Source of the DNA: Flavobacterium cutihirudinis | GTDB lineage: Bacteria > Bacteroidota > Bacteroidia > Flavobacteriales > Flavobacteriaceae | DNA: 64,000 nt | NCBI RefSeq assembly: GCF_003385895.1 | Contig: NZ_QRDQ01000008.1 | Location: 186,001 to 250,000, forward strand | Direction of reading: 5' to 3' | In this document: positions 27,357-34,540 of the stretch, in pieces | How the letters are laid out: each line of letters begins with the position of its first letter | Position numbering within the stretch: the stretch's first letter is position 1 | Notes under the pieces: model-generated | Databases searched by the model: none | The model's input: only the letters and a program-made list of their open reading frames with translations | Told to the model about the DNA's origin: nothing | Made by a program: the position numbers and the translations under genes

Positions 27357-27377
27357 AAAAAAATAAAAAAATTTAGA

Positions 27378-28145
27378 ATGAAAAATTTACTTCTTTATAT
27401 TTTACTAACGTTTTCTTTGGCAGTTTCTGCTCAGGAAAAGGACAAAGCATTGCCTGACGGGAATGAAGAATATAAGCAGAATAAATTTGTTGATGCAGAA
27501 GCTAATTATAGAATTTCGCAATCAAAATTTCCAAAAAAATCCAGTGCGTCATACAACTTAGGAAATACTGTTTACAAACAAAACCAGATTTCTGAAGCGA
27601 AATACTCTTACGCAAGAGCGATAAAAAATGCCAAAACCCGACCTGAAAAACATAAAGCTTTTCACAATCTTGGGAATGTTTTCATGAAAGAGAAGGATTA
27701 TACGCAGGCTGTTGCAGCATACAAAGATGCATTAAGAAATGATCCAACAGATGAGGAAACACGATATAATTACGCTTTAGCAAAACAAAAACTAAAAGAA
27801 AATCCGCCTAAGAACGACAACAAGGACAAAAACAAAGATAAAGACAAGGACAAGGATAAAAATAAAGATAAGGACAAAGACAAGGATAAAAACAAAGATA
27901 AAGACAAGGATAAAAAAGACGACAAAGGCGATCCGGACAAGGACAAAAAAGATGGCAAAAATGATCCGAAAAAAGATGATAAATCAGACAACAACGGACA
28001 ACCAAAACCACAGCCTGGAGGAATCTCAAAAGATCGTGTTCAGAATTTGTTAGATGCAGTGAATAACGAAGAAAAGAAAATTCAGGATAAAGTCAATGCC
28101 CAAAAAGTAAAAGGAAATCCTAAGAAAGCAGAAAAAGACTGGTAA
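27378..28145 (+). CDS. batC: BatC, tetratricopeptide-repeat protein with a Lys-Asp tract
   Basis: 255 residues from the ATG at 27378; a longer reading from 27336 lacks a signal at its start and is rejected. A signal peptide (MKNLLLYILLTFSLAVSAQ) is followed by TPR units (about 30-135, for example AFHNLGNVFMKEKDYTQAVAAYKDALRNDP) and then a long tract of alternating lysine and aspartate (about 145-215). TPR proteins in the Bat operon are thought to assemble partners in the periplasm. The charged tract is coded by an in-frame 30-base tandem repeat and is likely disordered. Confidence 0.88.
   Translation: MKNLLLYILLTFSLAVSAQEKDKALPDGNEEYKQNKFVDAEANYRISQSKFPKKSSASYNLGNTVYKQNQISEAKYSYARAIKNAKTRPEKHKAFHNLGNVFMKEKDYTQAVAAYKDALRNDPTDEETRYNYALAKQKLKENPPKNDNKDKNKDKDKDKDKNKDKDKDKDKNKDKDKDKKDDKGDPDKDKKDGKNDPKKDDKSDNNGQPKPQPGGISKDRVQNLLDAVNNEEKKIQDKVNAQKVKGNPKKAEKDW
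27828..27911 (+). repeat. In-frame 30-base tandem repeat inside batC
   Basis: Two 30-base units (27828-27857, 27858-27887) and a shortened 24-base unit (27888-27911) encode KNKDKDKDKD repeats. All unit lengths are multiples of six, so copy number change would stay in frame. Confidence 0.85.
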
Positions 28146-28151
28146 ATAAAA

Positions 28152-28268
28152 GTTTAATCGTTTAATTGTTTATTTGTTTATTTGGAAAGATCCGTTAGAC
28201 AAAAAATCGATTAAACGATTTCACAGTTAAACAATTAAACAACAAAGAAAAAACCGATTAAACAATTA
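28152..28268. repeat. Inverted word repeat, TTTAATCGTTTAATTG family, in the batC/batD gap
   Basis: TTTAATCGTTTAATTGTTTA on the left faces GATTAAACGATT and TAAACAATTAAAC on the right. The gap is filled up to the batD start codon. A related copy is at 38478-38511. Confidence 0.75.
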
Positions 28269-30020
28269 ATGAAAAGATATTTAATTTTATTTCTATTCAC
28301 TTTTCAAGGACTTTTGGCTCAGGTTCAATTTGAAGCCAGAGTAAGCAAAAACACGCTTGGACTAAACGAAAGACTTCGTATTGACTTCATTATGAATGTT
28401 GACGGAGACAATTTCGATCAGCCTTCTTTTGACGGTTTTAAAATCGTGGCTGGGCCAAGTCAGCAAATCAGTCAATCCTGGGTTAACGGAAGAAGTTCTT
28501 TTCAAAAAATCTATTCTTATATTTTACAACCCAACCAAAAAGGTACGCTTACTATCAAGCAAGCTGCAATTGAATTTAATGGACAGATTTACAAAACCTC
28601 GCCTATTAAAATTGTAGTTACCAATGCAGTCGCTCAGGAAAGGGATCCTAATGACAGACCGCAACAAGGTCAAGGCAGCGAAACACTAAATCTTGTTGCT
28701 GAAATTTCTAAAACAAATCCGTATCTGAACGAACCAATTACAGTTGTTTACAAATTGTATTTCAACAATATTGGCGTAACTGGTTTTAAAGAATTGGCTA
28801 AACCAAAATACAATGATTTCTGGAATCAGAATATTGACATCAAACAACTTTCAATAGAAGAAGGAAGTTATCAGGGCCAAAGATGTTATTTTGTCATCCT
28901 GAAGAAAACCATTTTATATCCACAAAAATCGGGTAGATTAACAATCGAACCGCTTTCACTGGATATTGGTGTAGAATTGCCTACAGATCGCCGTAATATG
29001 TTCGGACAGATGATTACGACTGTAGATAATAAAGTAGTTTCGGCAGGAGCCAAAACAATAAACGTACGACCACTTCCTGAAACTGGAAAACCTGAAGGAT
29101 TCAGTGGTGCGGTTGGTAAGTTTAATTTCATTGTTACACCTTCAAAAACAAGTGTAAAAAGCGGAGAAGGTTTAGATTTAATAGTAAGTGCTTCCGGAAC
29201 CGGAAACATGAAACTTTTTACTTTGCCTAAACCGGTTGTGCCAAATGCATTAGAAATGTATGATCCTGTTCATGATGAAAAAGTCACTACTTCATTAGCA
29301 GGAATGTCAGGAAGAATCTCAGATAAGTATACCATCGTACCACAATACAAAGGAAAATATGTAATCAAACCAATGCAGTTTTCTTATTTTGATTTGAATA
29401 GCGGCTCTTACAAAACGATAACTTCTGAAGAAATTGCTATTGATGTTTTAGATGGACCAATGCAAGCTGAAGCAAACAGTACAGCAAATGCTGCTAAAAA
29501 TGTAATTTCGAAAACAGAACAATTCAAATACATCAAATCTAAAACTACTTTAGTTTCTATAGCGAAAGATGATTTTTATGGCTCTGATTTGTATTATGCA
29601 TTATTGCTTGCTCCTTTCATTATCTTGCCAATTATCATTATTGCTAAGAAGAAAAAAGAAGCTATTGACGGAGACGTTACCGGAAACCGTATCAAAATGA
29701 ACAATAGGCTTGCTAAAAAATACCTTTCTGAAGCTAAAAAACAACTTAACAACAAGGAAGCATTTTATATTGCCCTGGAAAAAGCGATGCATAATTTCCT
29801 AAAAGCAAAACTGCATATCGAAACCTCAGAAATGAGCAAAGACAATATTCGCGAACTTTTATTGTCTAGAAATGCTAATCCGGAATCTGTTCAAAGTTTC
29901 ATTATTTTGACTGAAAACTGCGAATTTGCAAGATATGCTCCGGCATCAAGCGCATCGATTCAGCAAGATTTTGATAAAGCTGTTTTAATTATTTCAGAAT
30001 TAGAAAAACAAATCGTTTAG
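28269..30020 (+). CDS. batD: BatD, oxygen-tolerance family protein
   Basis: 583 residues. A signal peptide (MKRYLILFLFTFQGLLAQ) is followed by a long periplasmic beta-rich region with repeated immunoglobulin-like units (VQFEARVSKNTLGLNERLRIDF, PYLNEPITVVYKLYF, FIVTPSKTSVKSGEGLDLIVSASG). A single membrane segment (LYYALLLAPFIILPIIIIA, about 440-458) leads to a cytoplasmic helical tail. This is the standard BatD architecture. It probably anchors or senses periplasmic partners of BatA and BatB. Confidence 0.93.
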   Translation: MKRYLILFLFTFQGLLAQVQFEARVSKNTLGLNERLRIDFIMNVDGDNFDQPSFDGFKIVAGPSQQISQSWVNGRSSFQKIYSYILQPNQKGTLTIKQAAIEFNGQIYKTSPIKIVVTNAVAQERDPNDRPQQGQGSETLNLVAEISKTNPYLNEPITVVYKLYFNNIGVTGFKELAKPKYNDFWNQNIDIKQLSIEEGSYQGQRCYFVILKKTILYPQKSGRLTIEPLSLDIGVELPTDRRNMFGQMITTVDNKVVSAGAKTINVRPLPETGKPEGFSGAVGKFNFIVTPSKTSVKSGEGLDLIVSASGTGNMKLFTLPKPVVPNALEMYDPVHDEKVTTSLAGMSGRISDKYTIVPQYKGKYVIKPMQFSYFDLNSGSYKTITSEEIAIDVLDGPMQAEANSTANAAKNVISKTEQFKYIKSKTTLVSIAKDDFYGSDLYYALLLAPFIILPIIIIAKKKKEAIDGDVTGNRIKMNNRLAKKYLSEAKKQLNNKEAFYIALEKAMHNFLKAKLHIETSEMSKDNIRELLLSRNANPESVQSFIILTENCEFARYAPASSASIQQDFDKAVLIISELEKQIV

Positions 30021-30031
30021 TTTAAAAAATC

Positions 30032-30063
30032 AAACCAACAGGTTTTTAAAACCTGTTAGGTTT
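30032..30063. repeat. Palindromic repeat AACAGGTTTTTAAAACCTGTT in the batD/batE gap
   Basis: AACAGGTTTT pairs with AAAACCTGTT around a single T, inside AAACC...GGTTT. It sits in the 55-base batD/batE gap. Confidence 0.75.
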
Positions 30064-30075
30064 AAAGAAAATAAA

Positions 30076-30819
30076 ATGAAAAATATAGTATATCTCTTTT
30101 TATTAATCACACAGTTTTTCTTTGCTCAAAGCTTTGAGAAAGGTAATGCCATGTATCAAAGAGGCAATTATCCAGAAGCTGTTCAGGCTTATGAAGCTGT
30201 TATAAAGGAAAACAAGCAGCATTCTGCTGAACTTTACTTTAATTTGGCCAACAGCTATTATAAGATGAATAAAGTTGCTCCGGCAATTTACAATTATGAA
30301 AAAGCTTTGGTGTTAAAACCTCATGATCCGGATGTGCTGAACAACTTAAAATTTGCCAAAAAACTGACAATCGACGAAATCAAAGAAGTTCCAAAAGTTG
30401 GTTTTGCAAAACTGATTCAGAATTTTACCGGTATTTTTGATTATAACACTTGGGCAAAAATTTCTGTTGCAATTGGCTTTCTTTTCTTATTGAGCTTTAT
30501 TGGGTATTACTTTTCACAGCTTACGCTCACAAAAAGAATTTATTTCATTGGAATGTTTATTTTGTTAGTTGTACTGGCTTTAAGTATTTCTGCAGGAATG
30601 TCTGAGAAAAGTCATTTTGATAATGATCGCCCAGCAATTGTTTTCGCTGAATTAAGTGAAGTGCGAAGCGAACCGCAAAAAGGTGGAGCCGCAATTTTTC
30701 TATTACACGAAGGTGCAAAAGTTTACGTAACGGAATCCTTAGGGAAATGGAGAAAAGTTGAACTTACTGATGGTACTGAAGGTTGGCTCGATGCCGAAAC
30801 TATTAAGGAAGTGAAATAA
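30076..30819 (+). CDS. batE: BatE, TPR and SH3-domain membrane protein
   Basis: 247 residues. A signal peptide (MKNIVYLFLLITQFFFAQ), then TPR units (about 20-95, FEKGNAMYQRGNYPEAVQAYEAVI), two membrane segments (about 130-148 and 155-172), and a C-terminal bacterial SH3 domain (VFAELSEVRSEPQKGGAAIFLLHEGAKVYVTESLGKWRKVE). This is the last Bat gene; a hairpin follows. SH3 domains in such proteins may bind cell-wall or protein ligands, but this is not visible here. Confidence 0.9.
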   Translation: MKNIVYLFLLITQFFFAQSFEKGNAMYQRGNYPEAVQAYEAVIKENKQHSAELYFNLANSYYKMNKVAPAIYNYEKALVLKPHDPDVLNNLKFAKKLTIDEIKEVPKVGFAKLIQNFTGIFDYNTWAKISVAIGFLFLLSFIGYYFSQLTLTKRIYFIGMFILLVVLALSISAGMSEKSHFDNDRPAIVFAELSEVRSEPQKGGAAIFLLHEGAKVYVTESLGKWRKVELTDGTEGWLDAETIKEVK

Positions 30820-30840
30820 ATTTTTAAAAATTCAAATAAA

Positions 30841-30882
30841 AAAATCCCAAATTTCAATTGTAAAATTGAGGTTTGGGATTTT
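30841..30882 (+). terminator. Hairpin ending the Bat operon (GGAATTT-related)
   Basis: AAAATCCCAAA pairs with TTTGGGATTTT, extended by an inner imperfect TTTCAATT/AATTGAGG pairing. It lies 22 bases after the batE stop and resembles the 15517 terminator. Confidence 0.65.
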
Positions 30883-30925
30883 CTATATCTACAAAATTTG
30901 TCAGACGCAGAATATCTACAATCTT

Positions 30926-31033
30926 TGTCAGACGCATTAAAATGCGTCTCTACGATTTTGATTACGGAAATTTATTACCTCTAAAATTATCAATACAACA
31001 TATATCGTAGAGGCGCACGGCAGTGCGTCTACG
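30926..31033. repeat. Pair of REP-like palindromes, GACGCA family
   Basis: AGACGCATTAAAATGCGTCT (30930-30949) is a perfect palindrome. CGTAGAGGCGCAC/GTGCGTCTACG (31006-31033) is a near-palindrome of the same family. Together they form a head-to-tail doublet between batE and the folate gene. A third copy is at 17601. Confidence 0.75.
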
Positions 31034-31063
31034 TCCAGCATATCGACAAAAGTTGAGTAAAAT

Positions 31064-31633
31064 TTAAAACTCGTAAACCTTTTCAGGCGTCACACAATAA
31101 TCCAATTTTACATCGGATTCAAAAATATCGTCAATCTGACTTACAGCTTCAAAAAAGGAAAGTCCAATTTTTATGGTTTCTGGTCTACATTCTGATAAAA
31201 ATTTATCGTAGAATCCTTTTCCGTAACCAATGCGATTTCCGTGAACATCGAAAACTAAAAGAGGGACAAAAACAACATCAATATTTGAACTCGGAACCTG
31301 AAGTCCGTTTACTGGTTCTGGAATATTATATTCGTTTTTTTTGATTTTGGTATTATCCGTCAATAAAAAATGAGTCATAGAGCGCGTTTCAAAATCACTT
31401 TTCGAAATCACAATTTCTTTGTCTTTTCCGGAAAGCAAATGCAGTACAAATTCTGTATCAACTTCTTTATGTTCAACAATTGGAAGGAAAACATGAAAAT
31501 AGGTTTTATCCCAAATTGGCAACTGAATTAAATTATTGGCAACAGCCAGACTTTTTTCTTCAATTTCTTCTTCAGAAAGTGTTGCGCGTAAATTTTTATA
31601 CTGTATTCTAAGTTCTTTTTTACTCGTCGCCAT
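31064..31633 (-). CDS. 5-formyltetrahydrofolate cyclo-ligase
   Basis: 189-residue enzyme that uses ATP to convert 5-formyl-THF to 5,10-methenyl-THF, returning it to the one-carbon pool. Signature features are the basic N-terminus (KKELRIQYKNLRATLSEEEIEEKS) and the ATP/Mg loop RIGYGKGFYDKFL (about 147-159). Its first 14 bases overlap the end of the aspartoacylase-like gene, so the two are co-transcribed and probably translationally coupled. The pairing does not suggest a shared pathway. Confidence 0.93.
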   Translation of the reverse strand: MATSKKELRIQYKNLRATLSEEEIEEKSLAVANNLIQLPIWDKTYFHVFLPIVEHKEVDTEFVLHLLSGKDKEIVISKSDFETRSMTHFLLTDNTKIKKNEYNIPEPVNGLQVPSSNIDVVFVPLLVFDVHGNRIGYGKGFYDKFLSECRPETIKIGLSFFEAVSQIDDIFESDVKLDYCVTPEKVYEF

Positions 31634-32600
31634 TTACAGGACTATTTTTTGAGATATGATAAATTGCATCGCCTTCGTACACAATTGGAGAATGATTTGC
31701 ATTAATAACAAATCCGTCGTGCGGGGCTTTTACTTTCTGTTCAAATTTACCAAAAGGATCGGTAATAATGGCCAGAATAGTTCCTTTGGTTACAAATTTC
31801 CCAATTAAATTAAAATCGTGTAAAAGTCCTGAACATTTGGCTCTCAGCCAAACCGAATCTTTAATATAAATAGACGGAACAGGTGCCGCTTCAACCAGTT
31901 GTTTAGAATCGAGCATTTCCAGATAATTCAGCAATCTTTTTACACCCAAAATCCCTTCATTGGCAATATCATTATTAATATCAAGAGATTTTCCGCCTTC
32001 AAAAAGCAACATTTTTACATTTGCTTTTTCCGATGTATTTCTAAATGAGCCGCTAATATTTTTTGAATATAATGTAAAAGGCGCATTAAAGACATCCGCC
32101 AAAACTTTCAACTCTGGATTGTTCTCGGTAATTCTGATTTGCGGCGCATTAAATCGGCTTGCACCTCCGGCATGAAAATCTACTGCATAATCTAAAATCG
32201 GCAAAACTTCCTCTACGATATGATAGGCAAAGCGGCTCGCCAAAGATCCTTTTTTGCTTCCTGGAAAAACACGATTTAGATCGCGTCCGTCAGGAAACTC
32301 ACGCGACTTGTTTACAAAACCATACATGTTGATAATTGGAATACAGATAATGGTGCCACGCGCAGGTTTATTTATTTTCTTGCTGATAATTTGACGCACA
32401 ATTTCAACCCCGTTTATTTCGTCGCCATGAATTCCTGCCGAAAATAAAACAACAGGACCTTCAATCTTTGAACGACGTACAATTACCGGAATATTCAGTT
32501 TTGTAGTGGTATGCAATCTTGCGATTTCAACATTGATTGTTCTGCTCTCTCCCGGCAAAATTGCTTCATCGAAGATAACCAAAGGCTTACTATTTTTCAT
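31620..32600 (-). CDS. Succinylglutamate desuccinylase/aspartoacylase family zinc carboxypeptidase
   Basis: 326 residues of the AstE/AspA family. The zinc ligands are visible in SAGIHGDEINGVEIV (H-x2-E) and in DFHAGGAS; the Arg-containing GRDLNRVFPG block binds the substrate carboxylate. The C-terminal 80 residues (KGTILAIITDPFGKFEQKVKAPHDGFVINANHSP) resemble the barrel-sandwich tail common in this family. The amide substrate is unknown; no arginine-degradation genes are nearby. It shares its promoter region with divergent uvrC. Confidence 0.88.
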   Translation of the reverse strand: MKNSKPLVIFDEAILPGESRTINVEIARLHTTTKLNIPVIVRRSKIEGPVVLFSAGIHGDEINGVEIVRQIISKKINKPARGTIICIPIINMYGFVNKSREFPDGRDLNRVFPGSKKGSLASRFAYHIVEEVLPILDYAVDFHAGGASRFNAPQIRITENNPELKVLADVFNAPFTLYSKNISGSFRNTSEKANVKMLLFEGGKSLDINNDIANEGILGVKRLLNYLEMLDSKQLVEAAPVPSIYIKDSVWLRAKCSGLLHDFNLIGKFVTKGTILAIITDPFGKFEQKVKAPHDGFVINANHSPIVYEGDAIYHISKNSPVNGDE

Positions 32601-32645
32601 AAAGAATTATAAAAGCTAAATATAGAAATTATTCTTTTGATTTTG

Positions 32646-32653
32646 TAAATTTG
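32646..32653 (+). promoter_or_regulatory. -7 box of the uvrC operon
   Basis: TAAATTTG matches TAnnTTTG, about 85 bases before the uvrC ATG. No clear -33 box. Confidence 0.4.
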
Positions 32654-32738
32654 AAACTAAATCGATGTTAAGCTTTTTTCGATAAATCGGAATGATTTTT
32701 GAAACCGCTTAGCATTCTATCTTCAGAAACAATTAAGA

Positions 32739-34532
32739 ATGCAAAAATCCTCCTTAGATCTTCAAATTCTAACCTTGCCGGACAATCCTGGCGTGTATCA
32801 ATATTATGATAAAGACGGGAAGATTTTATATGTTGGAAAAGCCAAAAACTTAAAAAAAAGAGTTTCCTCTTATTTCAATAAAATTCATGATACGGCTAAA
32901 ACGAACGTTTTAGTCAAAAAAATTGTTACAATAAAACACATCGTCGTTCCTACTGAAACCGATGCGCTTTTATTAGAAAACAATTTAATCAAAACTTTAC
33001 AGCCGCGCTACAATGTTCTGCTTCGTGATGACAAAAGTTATCCTTGGATTTGCATTAAAAAAGAGCCTTTTTCGAGAATATTTTCTACAAGAAGAATGGT
33101 CAAAGACGGTTCTGAATATTTTGGCCCTTACACCAGTTTCAAAACCGTTCATACAATTTTGGATTTAATCAAAGAATTGTATCCGCTGCGAACTTGCAAT
33201 TTCGATTTGAGTCAGTCCAATATTGATTCAGGAAAATTTAAAGTTTGCCTTGAATATCATATTGGTAATTGTAAAGGTCCTTGTGAAGGTTTGGAGCCTT
33301 TGGAAGAGTATCAAAGGCAAGTCGATGCGATCCGCGAAATTCTAAAAGGAAATTTCAAGGAAAGTTTAAAGGATTTTAAAAAATTAATGAACACTTATGC
33401 GCAAAATTTACAATTTGAAGAAGCGCAGAAAATCAAAGAAAAAATAGAGGTTTTGGAGAATTACCAATCCAAATCGACCATTATCAATCCGAAGATTACC
33501 AACATCGATGTATTTTCGATTGTATCAGATGAAAGTGCCGCTTTTGTCAATTTTTTACAGATTTCTCACGGTTCGATTATTCGTTCGCATACTTTGGAAA
33601 TGAAGAAAAAACTGGACGAAACTGATGAAGAATTATTAGAATTGGCAATCGTAGAACTTCGTGAACGTTTTCAATTATTATCTAAAGAAATTATTGTTCC
33701 GTTTGAAATTGATTTGGGAGAAAACATAAAAACTACCGTTCCACAACTTGGTGATAAAAAACAGATTTTGGAGTTGTCGATTCGAAATGCAAAATTCTAC
33801 CGAATCGAACAATTAAAACAATTACAAATTGTAGATCCGGATCGACATACCAACCGAATTATGGCACAAATGCAAAAAGATTTGCGTCTTCCGGTTGAAC
33901 CTCGACATATTGAATGTTTTGACAACTCGAATATACAGGGAACAAATCCGGTTGCGGCCTGTGTTGTTTTTAAAGATGGGAAACCGAGTAAAAAAGACTA
34001 CCGCCATTTTAATGTAAAAACTGTTGAAGGCCCAGACGATTTTGCTTCGATGACTGAAATTGTCGGCCGACGTTATAAAAGATTATTAGAAGAGAATGAA
34101 CCTTTGCCGCAATTGATTATTATTGACGGTGGAAAAGGACAATTATCTGCAGCCTTAAAAAGTATTGACGAATTAGGACTTCGCGGAAAAATTGCCATTA
34201 TTGGAATCGCAAAACGACTTGAAGAACTTTTTTATCCCGGCGATTCGATTCCGTTATATCTGGACAAAAAATCGGAAACTTTAAAAGTAATTCAGCAATT
34301 ACGAAATGAAGCACACCGATTCGGGATTACCTTTCACCGTGATAAACGAAGCAAAGCAGCACTTAATTCTTCTGTAGAAAGTATTCCGGGAATTGGAGAA
34401 AAAACAATGCTAACTTTAATCCAGCATTTCAAAAGTGTTAAAAGATTAAAATTGGCATCAGAAAAAGAAATATCCGCCGTTATAGGAGTTTCAAAAGCCA
34501 AAAAAATTGTCGACTTTTACAAAACCAACTAA
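32739..34532 (+). CDS. uvrC: Excinuclease ABC subunit C
   Basis: 597-residue nuclease of nucleotide excision repair that makes the two incisions around a lesion after UvrA and UvrB have bound. The N-terminal GIY-YIG domain is clear (NPGVYQYYDKDGKILYVGKAKNLKKRV), then a cysteine-containing region (CLEYHIGNCKGPCEG), a UVR segment (about 200-240), the RNase H-like C-terminal nuclease (IECFDNSNIQGTNPVAACVVF ... DGGKGQLSAAL) and a helix-hairpin-helix end (IPGIGEKTMLTLIQHF). A patatin gene follows after 8 bases, probably in the same transcript. Confidence 0.97.
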   Translation: MQKSSLDLQILTLPDNPGVYQYYDKDGKILYVGKAKNLKKRVSSYFNKIHDTAKTNVLVKKIVTIKHIVVPTETDALLLENNLIKTLQPRYNVLLRDDKSYPWICIKKEPFSRIFSTRRMVKDGSEYFGPYTSFKTVHTILDLIKELYPLRTCNFDLSQSNIDSGKFKVCLEYHIGNCKGPCEGLEPLEEYQRQVDAIREILKGNFKESLKDFKKLMNTYAQNLQFEEAQKIKEKIEVLENYQSKSTIINPKITNIDVFSIVSDESAAFVNFLQISHGSIIRSHTLEMKKKLDETDEELLELAIVELRERFQLLSKEIIVPFEIDLGENIKTTVPQLGDKKQILELSIRNAKFYRIEQLKQLQIVDPDRHTNRIMAQMQKDLRLPVEPRHIECFDNSNIQGTNPVAACVVFKDGKPSKKDYRHFNVKTVEGPDDFASMTEIVGRRYKRLLEENEPLPQLIIIDGGKGQLSAALKSIDELGLRGKIAIIGIAKRLEELFYPGDSIPLYLDKKSETLKVIQQLRNEAHRFGITFHRDKRSKAALNSSVESIPGIGEKTMLTLIQHFKSVKRLKLASEKEISAVIGVSKAKKIVDFYKTN

Positions 34533-34540
34533 AATTCTTT

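Noticed and set aside
27770..27994. Long serine/leucine-rich reading frames opposite batC (also 27808-28029)
   Set aside because: They are the reverse complement of the Lys-Asp tract coding sequence, with extreme composition and no gene-like context.
30926..31033. Insertion sequence or MITE with transposase
   Set aside because: No transposase frame or target-site duplication is visible; kept only as REP-like repeats.
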